Assembly (NCBI RefSeq): GCF_002192455.1
Contig: NZ_CP021744.1
Span: forward strand, 5,489,501 to 5,553,500
Reading direction: 5' to 3'
Source of the DNA: Streptomyces albireticuli
GTDB taxonomy: Bacteria; Actinomycetota; Actinomycetes; Streptomycetales; Streptomycetaceae
DNA: 64,000 nt
Below the pieces are notes generated by a model, which searched no databases, was not told where the DNA came from, and was given only the letters and a program-made list of their open reading frames with translations. The position numbers were made by a program, and so were the translations under genes. Positions 1 through 9,124 of the stretch are shown here, in pieces (positions within the stretch are counted from its first letter, which is position 1; each line of letters begins with the position of its first letter).

Positions 1-583
1 CCAGGCCCGCGAAGGCGATGAGCAGGCCGGCCAGCGACGGGCCGGCGATCGCGCCCACCTGCCAGCGCATCGAGTTCAGGGCGATGGCCGCGGGCAGCTG
101 CTCGTGCGCCACCACACGGGGCACGATCGCCTGCATCGCCGGGCGCTGGAGGCCCGCCAGGGCGCTGGTCAGCGCGGCCACCACGTACAGCGGCCAGACC
201 ATCGGCTCCGGCAGCAGCGTGTTGAGCAGCAGGATCGCGGACAGGACGCCGAGGCCCACCTCGGTCCACAGGATCAGCTTGCGGCGGTCGACGGCGTCGG
301 CGAGCGCGCCGCCGTAGAGCCCGAAGACGATCAGGGGGACGAGCTCGACCGCGCCGATCGCGCCGACGGCGAGCGCCGAGCCGGTCAGCTCCTTGAGCTG
401 GAGCGGTACGGCGACGAAGGTGAGGAACGTGCCGAACACGGTCACGAGTCCCGCCAGCCACATCCGGCGGAAGTCCGGGGAGGAGTGCCACGGGGTGAGG
501 TCGGGCAGCAGGGCGCGCAGGCGCCCGGAGGGTTCGGGGGTGGTGGGGGAAGCGGGGGACGCGGGGGGATCGTGCTCAGTCAC
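1..583 (-). CDS. MFS transporter, EntS/MFS_3-like, N-terminal half (runs off left edge)
   Basis: A drug- or siderophore-type major facilitator exporter in the inner membrane. About 194 N-terminal residues are visible. A short Pro/Ser-rich cytoplasmic tail is followed by 'FRRMWLAGLVTVFGTFLTF' (TM1), TM2, and the loop 'GGALADAVDRRKLI', a typical MFS loop 2-3 motif. Further TM segments follow up to 'GPSLAGLLIAFAGL' at the edge, about five helices in all. The reading starts at a GTG (583-581) because the nearby ATG (593) meets a stop five codons on. No clear Shine-Dalgarno precedes it. A 12-bp perfect palindrome lies 4 bp upstream of the start. The substrate cannot be told from this half. Confidence 0.82.
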   Translation of the reverse strand, partial: MTEHDPPASPASPTTPEPSGRLRALLPDLTPWHSSPDFRRMWLAGLVTVFGTFLTFVAVPLQLKELTGSALAVGAIGAVELVPLIVFGLYGGALADAVDRRKLILWTEVGLGVLSAILLLNTLLPEPMVWPLYVVAALTSALAGLQRPAMQAIVPRVVAHEQLPAAIALNSMRWQVGAIAGPSLAGLLIAFAGL

Positions 584-586
584 GGA

Positions 587-598
587 GGACCATGGTCC
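587..598. promoter_or_regulatory. perfect 12-bp palindrome at the 5' end of the MFS gene
   Basis: GGACCATGGTCC is a perfect inverted repeat placed 4-15 bp upstream of the GTG start of the exporter. The position would suit an operator that blocks initiation, but 12 bp of GC-rich palindrome may also be chance. No regulator gene is beside it in the window. Confidence 0.3.
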
Positions 599-687
599 AT
601 ATACGGATGATCGTGAGCAAACGATTTTCCTCCAGGATCCTCCGGGCTCGTCCGAGCTCCTCCGGACGCCTCGGGAAAGGCCGCCCG

Positions 688-1341
688 CTACCAGCGCGGC
701 GGCGGAGGCGCCGTCAGCTGGTCCGCCAGCCGGGCCAGCCGGTCCCGGAAGCGCCGCCGGCCCCGCGGCGACGGCAGGCTGTTCTCCCCGGCGGCCGCGC
801 TGACCAGGTGCTGCACGGTGTCGAGGTCGAGCTCCGTCGCCGTCGAACCGCAGGGCTCGGCGCGGACCGCGGACGCCGCCGGCGCGGCCAGCGCGTCATG
901 GGCCAGCGCGCGCAGCTCGGCGCCCGCGCGCTCGCCGGGCGCGCCGTCCAGGGCGAGGACCGTGGCCCCGCCGCGCCGGGCGTCGTGGACCCGCTCCAGC
1001 AGCCCCTCCCCGGGCTGCCCGGCCGCCACCACCAGCAGCGTCTCGCCGCGCCGCACCGCCTCCAGCCTGCCCAGGCCGACGGACAGGTGCGCGGGCACCC
1101 CTGCCGGGACCTGATGGCGCACGAGGGTGGGGGAGAGCTCCGGCAGACCGGACCAGGCCGCCTCGTCGTCCAGGTGGGCGGCCATGTGCCACGGCTCGTA
1201 CTCCTCGGTGCCGACCAGCAGCAGCCCGCCGTGGTGGCGCGCGACCGAGCCCCGCAGCGTCCCCGCGAAACGGCGCGTGGAGCGCAACCACTCGGTCCCG
1301 GCGAGCACTTCGCGCAGCAGCGCGACACGTACGGCGTCCAT
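688..1341 (-). CDS. conserved Streptomyces protein of unknown function (217 aa)
   Basis: A soluble 217-residue protein, no signal peptide or membrane segment. The start is the ATG at 1341 ('MDAVRVALLREVLAGTEWLR'). It contains 'HHGGLLLVGTEEYEPWHMAA' and 'LVRHQVPAGVPAHLSVGLGR', which look like a conserved Streptomyces family, and a basic C-terminal tail ('RGRRRFRDRLARLADQLTAP'). I do not recognise a known catalytic motif. The open frame extends further upstream to about 2292, but that part lies antisense to npdG and is a GC-rich shadow. It is divergent from npdG and may share its promoter region (1342-1476). Function unknown. Confidence 0.75.
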   Translation of the reverse strand: MDAVRVALLREVLAGTEWLRSTRRFAGTLRGSVARHHGGLLLVGTEEYEPWHMAAHLDDEAAWSGLPELSPTLVRHQVPAGVPAHLSVGLGRLEAVRRGETLLVVAAGQPGEGLLERVHDARRGGATVLALDGAPGERAGAELRALAHDALAAPAASAVRAEPCGSTATELDLDTVQHLVSAAAGENSLPSPRGRRRFRDRLARLADQLTAPPPPRW

Positions 1342-1476
1342 GGGCGGCCATCCTGCCCCGGCGGCCGCCCCGGCCGGACGGATTCCGGGGCCCCTCACCC
1401 GTACGGGCCCGGCGGCCGTGCCACGCGGCGCGGAGCCCCTCGGTACCGGCCGGCGGGGCGTGACAGTATCGCTGTC

Positions 1477-2181
1477 ATGACTACTTCTGACGACGTGAAG
1501 AAGGCCCCGGCGAAGGACCCTTGGGACCTTCCGGATGTGTCCGGACTCGTGGTGGGTGTCCTCGGCGGGACCGGCGACCAGGGCCGCGGCCTGGCCTACC
1601 GGCTGGCCAAGGCGGGCCAGCAGGTGATCATCGGTTCCCGCGCCGCCGACCGGGCGCGGACCGCGGCCGAGGAGCTGGGCCTCGGCATCGAGGGCGCCGA
1701 CAACGCCGAGTGCGCCCGGCGCAGCGACATCGTGATCGTCGCCGTGCCGTGGGACGGCCACGCCAAGACCCTGGAAGGGCTGCGCGAGGAGCTCGCGGGC
1801 AAGCTCGTCATCGACTGCGTCAACCCCCTCGGCTTCGACAAGAAGGGCGCCTACGCCCTGAAGCCGGAGGAGGGCAGCGCCGCCGAGCAGGCCGCCGCCC
1901 TGCTGCCCGACTCCCGGGTGACCGCCGCCTTCCACCACCTGTCCGCCGTGCTGCTCTCCGACCCGGAGATCGCCGAGATCGACACCGATGTGATGGTCCT
2001 GGGCGAGTCCCGCGCGGACACCGACCTCGTGCAGGCCCTGGCGGGCCGCATCCCCGGCATGCGCGGCGTGTTCGCGGGCCGGCTGCGCAACGCGCACCAG
2101 GTGGAGTCCCTGGTCGCCAACCTGATCTCGGTCAACCGCCGGTACAAGGCCCACGCGGGCCTGCGCGTCACCGACGTCTGA
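1477..2181 (+). CDS. npdG: NADPH-dependent F420 reductase
   Basis: A cytoplasmic oxidoreductase passing hydride between NADPH and coenzyme F420; actinomycetes use it to keep F420H2 available for biosynthetic and detoxifying reductases. It has 234 residues, the usual size. Residues 27-50 carry the Rossmann 'VGVLGGTGDQGRGLAYRL' nucleotide-binding turn. 'IIGSRAADRA' follows, whose Ser-Arg pair fits NADPH rather than NADH. 'DIVIVAVPWDGH', 'VIDCVNPLG' and 'AAFHHLSAVLL' are family hallmarks. The start ATG follows 'GACAGTATCGCTGTC'; the SD is weak. A short GC hairpin at 2206-2222 follows the stop. Divergent from the unknown gene at 688-1341. Confidence 0.93.
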   Translation: MTTSDDVKKAPAKDPWDLPDVSGLVVGVLGGTGDQGRGLAYRLAKAGQQVIIGSRAADRARTAAEELGLGIEGADNAECARRSDIVIVAVPWDGHAKTLEGLREELAGKLVIDCVNPLGFDKKGAYALKPEEGSAAEQAAALLPDSRVTAAFHHLSAVLLSDPEIAEIDTDVMVLGESRADTDLVQALAGRIPGMRGVFAGRLRNAHQVESLVANLISVNRRYKAHAGLRVTDV

Positions 2182-2318
2182 CGGACGCCCGGCCGGGGGC
2201 GGGGCGGGGCCCGTAAGGCCCCCCGACGGGTCCCGAGGGGCCTCAAGGGACGCCGGCGGGCGGTGGGGGACAATGGGCGGGATCGTACGCATGCGCCCCC
2301 GGACAGGAGCCCTCTCCC

Positions 2319-2498
2319 ATGCCCCGCCTCGCCCTCTACGCCCTCGCCGTCTGCGTCCTGGCCGCCGTGGCGGCCGTCGTCTCCTTCGCGCAGGGCAGCT
2401 GGCTCGGCATCGTCTGGGTGCTGATGCTCGGAGTGTCGTCCAACATCGCCTGGTACTACATCCGCAAGGCGAAGAACGACCGGGCGGCGGCGGAGTAG
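2319..2498 (+). CDS. small two-TM membrane protein (59 aa)
   Basis: A 59-residue protein with two hydrophobic segments: residues 4-24 ('LALYALAVCVLAAVAAVVSF') and about 29-47 ('LGIVWVLMLGVSSNIAWYY'). A charged tail follows, 'RKAKNDRAAAE'. An AGGAG sits about 9 bases upstream of the ATG. Third codon positions are almost all G or C, supporting real coding. It is followed by two tandem perfect hairpins shared with the convergent protease gene. The role is unknown; the layout suggests a small membrane accessory or structural peptide. Confidence 0.7.
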   Translation: MPRLALYALAVCVLAAVAAVVSFAQGSWLGIVWVLMLGVSSNIAWYYIRKAKNDRAAAE

Positions 2499-2504
2499 GC
2501 GTCC

Positions 2505-2546
2505 GGCCCGCCCGGGAGCCCGGGGACCCGGGCTCCCGGGCGGGCC
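2505..2546. terminator. 20-bp perfect hairpin, first of two tandem terminators
   Basis: The 20-bp arms 2505-2524 and 2527-2546 are perfectly complementary with a 2-nt centre. The hairpin lies between convergent genes, so it can serve both strands. It has no T tract, as is common in Streptomyces. Confidence 0.75.
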
Positions 2547-2561
2547 GCGCGGCGATGCGAC

Positions 2562-2603
2562 GGAAGGGGCGGGGCCGGGGATCTCCCCGGCCCCGCCCCT
2601 TCC
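2562..2603. terminator. 19-bp perfect hairpin, second tandem terminator
   Basis: Arms 2562-2580 and 2585-2603 are perfectly complementary around an ATCT loop. It lies 22 bp before the stop of the site-2 protease gene on the other strand and 64 bp after the small membrane gene. Confidence 0.75.
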
Positions 2604-2624
2604 CTCATCGGTCGTGGCCTGGTG

Positions 2625-3431
2625 TCAGTCCAGCACGATGCCCGTCATCGGCGGGATCTCCGGCGTGCCCTCCCAGAAGCGGAACAGCTGCTGGCCCCAG
2701 TACGTGTCCCACTCCGTCACCCGCAGCGCGTGCAGCACCGCGTCGATCATGTCGAAGAAGGCGATGTTGACCTCGGGGATCCACAGGATCCCGAAGACGG
2801 CCAGTATCCCGAACGGAGCGAAGGGCTCCACCTGTCGCCGCACCTTGTACGACAGCCACGGCTCGACCACGCCGTAGCCGTCCAGGCCCGGCACCGGCAG
2901 GGAGTTGAGGATCGCCGCGGTCAGCTGGAGCTGCGCCATGAACGCGAGCGCGTACCGGAAGTGGTCCGGCACCCCGTCCATCGCGCCCAGCCAGAACGGC
3001 GCCGTGACCACGAGCGCGAACAGCACGTTCGTCAGCGGGCCCGCCGCCGAGATGAGGCTGTGCCGCCAGCGGCCGCGGATCCGGTGCCGCTCGATGAAGA
3101 CGGCGCCGCCCGGCAGGCCGATCCCGCCCATGATCACGAAGATCACCGGGAGCACGATGCTCAGCAGGGCGTGGGTGTACTTCAGCGGGTCGAGGGTCAG
3201 ATAGCCCCGGGCCCCGACGGAGAGGTCGCCGCCGTGCAGGGCGGTGCGGGCGTGCGCGTACTCGTGCAGGCAGAGCGAGACGACCCAGCCCGACACGATG
3301 AACAGGAAGACGGCGAATCCGGGGCTCGCCGAGAAGTCCGTCCACACCGCCCATATGGAGACCGCCATGATGGCGACGAGGGCGAGGAAGACGGGGCTGA
3401 CGCGCCGTTCGCCGCGGGTCGCTGTCGACAT
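2625..3431 (-). CDS. site-2 protease (M50) family membrane metalloprotease
   Basis: An intramembrane zinc protease of the S2P/SpoIVFB fold, 268 residues and multi-spanning. The zinc-binding HExxH is visible as 'LCLHEYAHARTALHGGD' (HEYAH at residues 56-60). The second signature is 'NSLPVPGLDGYGVVEP' near residue 177, matching the NxxPxxxLDG motif whose Asp is the third zinc ligand. 'SAAGPLTNVLFALVV' is also family-typical. There is no PDZ or CBS domain, so it is a minimal M50 protein. Such proteases cut membrane-bound regulators; no candidate substrate lies beside it. The ATG at 3431 is preceded by 'CAGGAGCACACTCGA', a good ribosome site. Confidence 0.9.
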   Translation of the reverse strand: MSTATRGERRVSPVFLALVAIMAVSIWAVWTDFSASPGFAVFLFIVSGWVVSLCLHEYAHARTALHGGDLSVGARGYLTLDPLKYTHALLSIVLPVIFVIMGGIGLPGGAVFIERHRIRGRWRHSLISAAGPLTNVLFALVVTAPFWLGAMDGVPDHFRYALAFMAQLQLTAAILNSLPVPGLDGYGVVEPWLSYKVRRQVEPFAPFGILAVFGILWIPEVNIAFFDMIDAVLHALRVTEWDTYWGQQLFRFWEGTPEIPPMTGIVLD

Positions 3432-3548
3432 TCGAGTGTGCTCCTGAGGGTGTGTGGGACGCGGACGTACCCGGCGACGTTACTTCCTCCGTCCCGGCTC
3501 GACGCAACGCGTGCGGTGGCCGGGACGGGCCGGGGTGAGAATGGGGCG

Positions 3549-6500
3549 GTGCGTTACGGCATCCTCGGCACCACTCAGGCCCATTCCGACGACGGTCACG
3601 CCACCGCCCTCGGCGGCGCGCGGCTGCGCGCCCTCCTCGCCGCGCTCGCCCTGCACCCGGGCCGGGCCCGCACCGCCGAGGCGCTGATCGGCGACGTGTG
3701 GGAGGCCGACCCGCCCGCGGACGCGACCGGCGCGCTCCAGGCGCTCGTCGGCAGGCTCCGGCGGGTGCTCGGGCCCGGCGCGGTGGACTTCGTGGCCGGT
3801 GGCTACCGGCTGTGCGCCGGTCCCGAGGACGTCGACCTCCACCGCTTCCGGCGGCTGGCCGACGAGGGCGCGGCGGCCCTCGCCGCCGGTGACCCGGGGA
3901 AGGCGGCCGACCTGACGGACGAGGCCCTCGCCCTGTGGCGCGGCCCGGTCCTCGCCGACCTGCCCGGCCGGGCGGCGCTGGCGCCGCGGCACGAGGCCCG
4001 CCACCTGGACGCCCGCCGTACGCGGCTGGCGGCGGCGGTCGCCCTCGGCCGGGCGGCCGGCTCCCTGGCCGAGCTCGCGGACCTGTGCGCCGGGCACCCG
4101 CTGGACGAGCCCCTGCACGCCCTCCGCCTCCGCGCCCTGCGCGCCGCCGGCCGCCCGGCCGAGGCCCTCGCCGCGTACGAGGACCTGCGCGCGGCCCTCG
4201 CCGACCGCCTCGGCACCGACCCGGGCCCCGAACTCCGCGCGCTGCACGCGGAACTCCTGGCCCCGGCCCCGCCGCCGGGGGAGCGGCCACCGGGCGCGGC
4301 GCCGGACCGGCACGCCCCTTCCGGGCCGCGGGCGGGAGGCCGGCCGTCCGGCGGCACGCGGGATCCCCGGCCCGGTGCTCTCTCGCCGGAAGGCGCCGTC
4401 GCGGCGACGCCGGACGCTCCCGCGACGGATCCGGACGCCCCCGACCGGCCCGGCGGAAGCACCGGACCGCGGGCGGCGGCCGCCCTGCCCGGGGGCGCGG
4501 CGCCGCTGCCGCCTGTCATCCCCGCGCCCCCGCCGCCCGGCAACCTCCGGGCCCGCCTCACCTCCTTCGTCGGCCGGGAGGACGAGCTGGAGCGGATACG
4601 CGCCGACCTCGTGCGGCACCGCCTGGTGACCCTGCTCGGGCCCGGCGGGGCCGGGAAGACGCGGCTGTCGCAGGAGGCCGCCGAGGCCGCCGCGGCCGGG
4701 CCGGAGGGGACGGCCCCGGCGTGGCCCGACGGGGTCTGGTTCGCCGAGCTCGCGCCCGTCGACGACCCCGGCACCGTGCCCGAGGCCGTGCTCACCGCGC
4801 TGGGCGGCCGGGAGACCGTCGTGCGCGGCACCGCCGAGGGCGTGCGGGCCGCGCACGACGCGGCCGGCCCCCTCGACCGGCTCGTCGAGCACTGCGCTCC
4901 GCGCCGCATGCTGCTCGTCCTCGACAACTGCGAGCACGTCGTCGACGCCGCCGCCCGCCTCGCCGAGACCGTCCTCGCGCACTGCCCCGGCGTCACCGTG
5001 CTCGCCACCAGCCGCGAACCCCTCGCCGTCCCGGGCGAGCAGGTGCGGCCCGTCGAGCCGCTGCCCGACCCCGTCGCCCTGCGCCTGCTCGCCGACCGCG
5101 GCGCGGCGGCCCGCCCCGGCTTCCGGACCGAGGACGACCCCGAGGCGTGCGCCGAGATCTGCCGGCGCCTCGACGGGCTGCCCCTCGCCATCGAGCTCGC
5201 CGCCGCCCGCCTGCGGATGCTCGACCCGCGCGGGCTCGCCGACCGCCTCGACGACCGCTTCCGGCTGCTGACCTCCGGCAGCCGCACCGTACTGCCGCGG
5301 CAGCAGACCCTGCGCGCCGTCGTCGACTGGTCCTGGGACCTCCTCGACGCGCCCGAACGGGCCGTCCTGCGCCGCCTGTCCGTCTTCTCCGGCGGCTGCG
5401 ACCTGGCCGCCGCCGAGGAGGTGTGCTCCGACAGCCCGGAGACGGACGGGCGGACGGACGCCGGGTCCGCGTCCGGCGCCGTCGGCGCCCGGGACGTCGC
5501 CGTCCTCCTCGGCTCGCTCGTCGACAAGTCGCTGGTGGTCGCCGAGCCCGCGGCCGGCGGCGCGATGCGCTACCGGCTGCTGGAGACCGTCGGGGAGTAC
5601 GCCGCCGAGCGGCTGGACGAGGCGGGGGAGCGGACGGGCGCCGAGCGCCGCCACCTGGTGGCCTACCGCGAACTGGCCCGCACCGCGGACCCGCTGCTGC
5701 GCGGCCCCGCCCAGGGCGTCTGGCTGGAGAGACTGGAGCTGGAGCACGACAACCTGCGCACGGCCCTGCGGCGCGCCGTCGCGGCGCGGGACGAGCAGGA
5801 GGCGCTCTGCCTGGTGCTGTCCCTGGGCTGGTTCTGGCAGCTCAGGGACCACCGCGCGGACGCGTCGCACTGGGCGGAGGCGGTGGGCGCGCTGGGCCCC
5901 GACCCGTTCGCCGAGCCGGTCGCCCCGGTCCCGCCGCTGTACGTGACGTGCACCGAGCGGCCGCCGCCGATGCCGCCCGAGGTGCTGGCCGAGGCGCGGC
6001 GCGGGGTCCACCTGACGCGGCTGGTCAGCATGACCGACATGGGTGTGGTGCACCGGCCGGAGACGCAGCGCAGACTGCGGGGCATCGTCGCGGCCTACGC
6101 CGACGGGCAGCCGCAGACCTGCCGGGTGCCGGGCTTCATCGTCTTCTTCGCCATTCTCATGAGCGGTGATTTCGAGAGGCTCTACCGGACCCTGGACGCG
6201 ATGGTCGCCCGCTGCCGCGAGCTGGGGTACGAGTGGGAGCTCGGCCATGTCCTCCAGCTGCGCTCGAAGATCTTCAACGACCAGCCCGGCGGGCTGGACC
6301 AGGCCACCGCGGACGCGGAGGAGAGCGTGCGGCTCTTCCGGCGGCTCGGGGACTCCTGGGGCGTGGCCGAGGGGCTGACGGGCCTGGGTGAGGTGCACGA
6401 GCGGCGCGGCCAGTTCGACCTGGCGGCCGAGGACTACCGGGAGGCCGTCGAGCAGGTCCGGGAGATCGGCTCCACCGGGCAGCTGCCGGCGCTGCGCGCC

Positions 6501-7142
6501 CGGCTGGCCGGGGCGCTGGTGGAGGCGGGAACGGTCGGCGACGAGGAGGGCGAGCGGATGCTCCGCGACGCGATCGCGGAGGCGGAGCAGGGCAACGCGG
6601 ACGCCGCGATCTTCGGCCGGCTCCAGCTCGGTGTGCGGGTCGCCCGCGCCGGGCGCACGGCCGAGGCCCGGGAGATCTTCGAAGGGCTGGTGACGGACTT
6701 CGGGATCCGCTCGGTGGTGATGTTCCAGAGCCTGATGTGCGGTCAGATGGCCTGGCTGGACACGCTGGAAGGCCGGCCGGGGGACGCCCTGCCGAGGCTG
6801 CGCGAGGCGCTGTCCATGGCCGACGACCCGCTGTCGACGCTGGCGGTGCCGCAGCTGCCGATGACCCACCTGCTGTTCGCCGCCTTCGCCCACGCCGCGC
6901 TGGCCCGCGAGGAGCGCACGAAGCCGCCGGCCGCCCGGGAGGAGCACGCCCTGCGCGCCGCCCGGCTGATCGGGGCCGGTGACGGCCTGCGCCCGGACGA
7001 CTTCCCGGCGGCGTCGACGGAGCGCGAGGTGCGCGAGCGCACGGAGGCCGACGCGCGGGGGCTGATCGGCGACGCCGCGTACGAGCGCGCCTACGCCGAG
7101 GGCGGTGGCCTCACCTTGGAGGAGGCCACCGCCCTCGTATGA
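3549..7142 (+). CDS. AfsR/SARP-family transcriptional regulator with NB-ARC and TPR domains (1197 aa)
   Basis: A large signal-integrating activator of the AfsR type, usually a controller of secondary metabolism. The order seen is: OmpR-like winged helix (residues 1-90, ending 'FVAGGYRL'); BTAD (94-240, 'DVDLHRFRRLADEGA'); a 90-residue Pro/Ala/Gly linker; an NB-ARC ATPase with 'SFVGREDELERI', Walker A 'GPGGAGKTRL' (about 361-370), Walker B 'LLVLDNCEH' (about 454) and 'GLPLAIELAA' (about 542); then a long helical TPR-like part to the end. The GTG start gives the usual 'VRYGILG' N-terminus. It runs convergent, with an 18-bp gap, to a DrrAB-type exporter. No biosynthetic cluster lies in the window, so its targets are unknown. 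Confidence 0.9.
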   Translation: MRYGILGTTQAHSDDGHATALGGARLRALLAALALHPGRARTAEALIGDVWEADPPADATGALQALVGRLRRVLGPGAVDFVAGGYRLCAGPEDVDLHRFRRLADEGAAALAAGDPGKAADLTDEALALWRGPVLADLPGRAALAPRHEARHLDARRTRLAAAVALGRAAGSLAELADLCAGHPLDEPLHALRLRALRAAGRPAEALAAYEDLRAALADRLGTDPGPELRALHAELLAPAPPPGERPPGAAPDRHAPSGPRAGGRPSGGTRDPRPGALSPEGAVAATPDAPATDPDAPDRPGGSTGPRAAAALPGGAAPLPPVIPAPPPPGNLRARLTSFVGREDELERIRADLVRHRLVTLLGPGGAGKTRLSQEAAEAAAAGPEGTAPAWPDGVWFAELAPVDDPGTVPEAVLTALGGRETVVRGTAEGVRAAHDAAGPLDRLVEHCAPRRMLLVLDNCEHVVDAAARLAETVLAHCPGVTVLATSREPLAVPGEQVRPVEPLPDPVALRLLADRGAAARPGFRTEDDPEACAEICRRLDGLPLAIELAAARLRMLDPRGLADRLDDRFRLLTSGSRTVLPRQQTLRAVVDWSWDLLDAPERAVLRRLSVFSGGCDLAAAEEVCSDSPETDGRTDAGSASGAVGARDVAVLLGSLVDKSLVVAEPAAGGAMRYRLLETVGEYAAERLDEAGERTGAERRHLVAYRELARTADPLLRGPAQGVWLERLELEHDNLRTALRRAVAARDEQEALCLVLSLGWFWQLRDHRADASHWAEAVGALGPDPFAEPVAPVPPLYVTCTERPPPMPPEVLAEARRGVHLTRLVSMTDMGVVHRPETQRRLRGIVAAYADGQPQTCRVPGFIVFFAILMSGDFERLYRTLDAMVARCRELGYEWELGHVLQLRSKIFNDQPGGLDQATADAEESVRLFRRLGDSWGVAEGLTGLGEVHERRGQFDLAAEDYREAVEQVREIGSTGQLPALRARLAGALVEAGTVGDEEGERMLRDAIAEAEQGNADAAIFGRLQLGVRVARAGRTAEAREIFEGLVTDFGIRSVVMFQSLMCGQMAWLDTLEGRPGDALPRLREALSMADDPLSTLAVPQLPMTHLLFAAFAHAALAREERTKPPAAREEHALRAARLIGAGDGLRPDDFPAASTEREVRERTEADARGLIGDAAYERAYAEGGGLTLEEATALV

Positions 7143-7160
7143 CGCGGACACGGGCCCGGC

Positions 7161-7985
7161 TCAGGTCTTGCTGCGGAACTTCGAGACCGCGAGCGGTGCC
7201 GTCACCACCGTGATCGCCACGGCCCAGGCCAGCGTCATCCACACCGAGTGGGCGAGGGGCCCGCCGCGCATCAGGTTGCGGGAGGCGTCGGCGAGGTTGG
7301 ACAGCGGGTTGTACTTCGTGAAGCCCTCCAGCCAGCCGGGCATCTTGGCCGTCGGCGCGAAGATCGAGCTGCCGAACTGGAGCGGCATCAGGATGATCAT
7401 CGCCATGCCCTGGACGGCCTGCGGGGTCTTCAGGGACAGGCCGAGCAGGATGAAGACCCACATCAGCGAGGCGCCGAACACCATGGACAGGGCGACCGCG
7501 GCCAGCAGGTGCAACGGGGTGGTCGTGATGGACAGGCCGAGGGCGAAGCCCATGCCGAGCAGGATGGTGGTGGCGACGAGCATCCGGCCGACCTCGACCA
7601 CGATCTTCGCGATGAGGACGGAGGACCGGGATATCGGCATGGTGCGGAAGCGGTCCATCACCCCCTTCTTGAAGTCGTCGTTGACGCCGGTGCCGACGGC
7701 CATGGCGATGTTCATGCCCTGCATGGCCATCAGGCCGGGCACCAGGTAGTTGAGGTACGCCTGCTCCTGGCCCTTGCCGGCCATCGAGCCGCCGAAGACG
7801 TAGGTGAAGAGCAGGATGAAGATGATCGGCATGATCACGGCGTCGAACATCGACTCCGGGTCCGCCTTGATCTGGAGCATGTTGCGGCGCGCGAGGGCGC
7901 CGATGTGCCGCAGATTGGCCCGCAGGCCGATGCGGCCCTCGCGGACCGGCGCCGCCGCGGGCGCGCTGACCGTTGCCGCGCTCAT
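7161..7985 (-). CDS. ABC-2 type exporter permease (DrrB-like)
   Basis: The membrane half of a drug or metabolite ABC exporter, 274 residues. A cytoplasmic N-terminus ('GLRANLRHIGALARRNMLQI') precedes six predicted TM segments. The ABC-2 signatures are 'NYLVPGLMAMQGMNIA', 'KGVMDRFRTMPISRSSVL' and 'YNPLSNLADASRNLMRGG', close to daunorubicin-resistance DrrB. Its ATG overlaps the ATPase stop (ATGA, 7982-7985), so the two are translationally coupled and form one exporter. Its 3' end nearly touches the convergent SARP regulator gene. The substrate is not evident. Confidence 0.9.
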   Translation of the reverse strand: MSAATVSAPAAAPVREGRIGLRANLRHIGALARRNMLQIKADPESMFDAVIMPIIFILLFTYVFGGSMAGKGQEQAYLNYLVPGLMAMQGMNIAMAVGTGVNDDFKKGVMDRFRTMPISRSSVLIAKIVVEVGRMLVATTILLGMGFALGLSITTTPLHLLAAVALSMVFGASLMWVFILLGLSLKTPQAVQGMAMIILMPLQFGSSIFAPTAKMPGWLEGFTKYNPLSNLADASRNLMRGGPLAHSVWMTLAWAVAITVVTAPLAVSKFRSKT

Positions 7986-9016
7986 GCGGCGACCTCCTGG
8001 AGTGCGTCGGTGCCGGCGCCGTCCTGCTGCGGGACGGACGCCTTCTGTCCGGTGACGGCGAGGAAGACCTCGTCGAGGCTGGGCAGGTGGGTGGAGATGC
8101 CGGAGATCGCGAAGCCGCGCGAGCCCAGCAGGCCGACCACGGCGGTCAGCTGCTCGTCGCTGACGATGGGGACGTTGACGACGCCCTCGGCCTCGTCGGC
8201 CGTGGCGCCGGCGATGCCGTCCAGCCCGGCCTGGGCCAGCGCGCCGACCATCCGGGCCAGCTCGCCCGGGTCGGCCGGGCGGATCTGGAGGGTGCGCCCG
8301 CCGACCTTCGCCTTCAGCTCGTCGACCCGGCCGCCCGCGATGACCCGGCCGCGGTCGATGACCGTCAGCTCCTGGGCCAGCTGCTCGGCCTCCTCCATGT
8401 ACTGCGTGGTGAGGAGGACGGTGGAGCCTTCGGAGACCATCCGCTGGACCTCCTGCCACACCTCGTTGCGGGTGCGGGGGTCGAGGCCGGTGGTGGGCTC
8501 GTCCAGATACAGCACGGCGGGCCGGCCGATCATGGAGGCGGCGAGGTCCAGCCGGCGGCGCATGCCGCCGGAGTACTGCCCGGCGGGGCGCTTGGCGGCC
8601 TCGGTGAGGGAGAAGCGCTCCAGCATCTCCTCGCCGCGGCGGCGGGCGTCCTTGCGGGAGAGGTCCAGCAGCCGGCCGATCATGTACAGGTTCTCGAAGC
8701 CGGACAGCTTCTCGTCCACCGAGGCGTACTGGCCGGTCAGGCCGATCACGCGGCGCAGCTGCCGGGGCTGTGCCATCACGTCGTACCCCGCGACGCGGGC
8801 GGTGCCCGCGTCCGGCCGGAGCAGGGTGGACAGGCAGCGCACGAGGGTGGTCTTGCCGGCGCCGTTGGGCCCGAGCACACCGAGGACCGTGCCCTCGCGC
8901 ACGTCGAGATCGACGCCGTCGAGCGCCTTGGTCTCTCCGAAGTGCTTGACGAGGCCGCGGACTTCGACGGCGTTACCGCCGCTGCCCGCCCCCCGTGAGA
9001 TGTCGTTTCGCTTCAT
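7982..9016 (-). CDS. ABC exporter ATP-binding protein (DrrA-like)
   Basis: The ATPase of the exporter formed with the downstream permease; 344 residues from the ATG at 9016. It shows Walker A 'GPNGAGKTTL', Q-loop 'IGLTGQYASV', signature 'YSGGMRRRLDLAASMIGRP', Walker B 'VLYLDEPTTGLDP' and 'LLTTQYMEEAEQLA'. After the ATPase core comes the roughly 100-residue C-terminal extension typical of DrrA/DUF4162 proteins. A TTG at 9046 is in frame, but the ATG 'MKRNDISRG' with GTGGGGG just upstream is preferred. About 110 bp separate it from panB. Confidence 0.92.
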   Translation of the reverse strand: MKRNDISRGAGSGGNAVEVRGLVKHFGETKALDGVDLDVREGTVLGVLGPNGAGKTTLVRCLSTLLRPDAGTARVAGYDVMAQPRQLRRVIGLTGQYASVDEKLSGFENLYMIGRLLDLSRKDARRRGEEMLERFSLTEAAKRPAGQYSGGMRRRLDLAASMIGRPAVLYLDEPTTGLDPRTRNEVWQEVQRMVSEGSTVLLTTQYMEEAEQLAQELTVIDRGRVIAGGRVDELKAKVGGRTLQIRPADPGELARMVGALAQAGLDGIAGATADEAEGVVNVPIVSDEQLTAVVGLLGSRGFAISGISTHLPSLDEVFLAVTGQKASVPQQDGAGTDALQEVAA

Positions 9017-9124
9017 GACCCCCACAGTGCCAGCCGCCACTGACAACCCGCCTATAGGCCGCCGACAGCCGGCCGACGGCCCGGGGCGGGACGCCGGCCG
9101 GCCAGGGGGGTATGCGGCGGACCC

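Noticed and set aside
688..2292. An upstream extension of the unknown minus-strand gene
   Set aside because: The extension lies antisense to npdG; the ATG at 1341 starts a typical N-terminus.
3480..7151. A minus-strand open frame of about 1220 codons opposite the SARP regulator
   Set aside because: High GC leaves antisense frames open. Its translation is low-complexity Gly/Arg/Pro-rich, without domains, while the plus strand has clear WH, BTAD and NB-ARC motifs.
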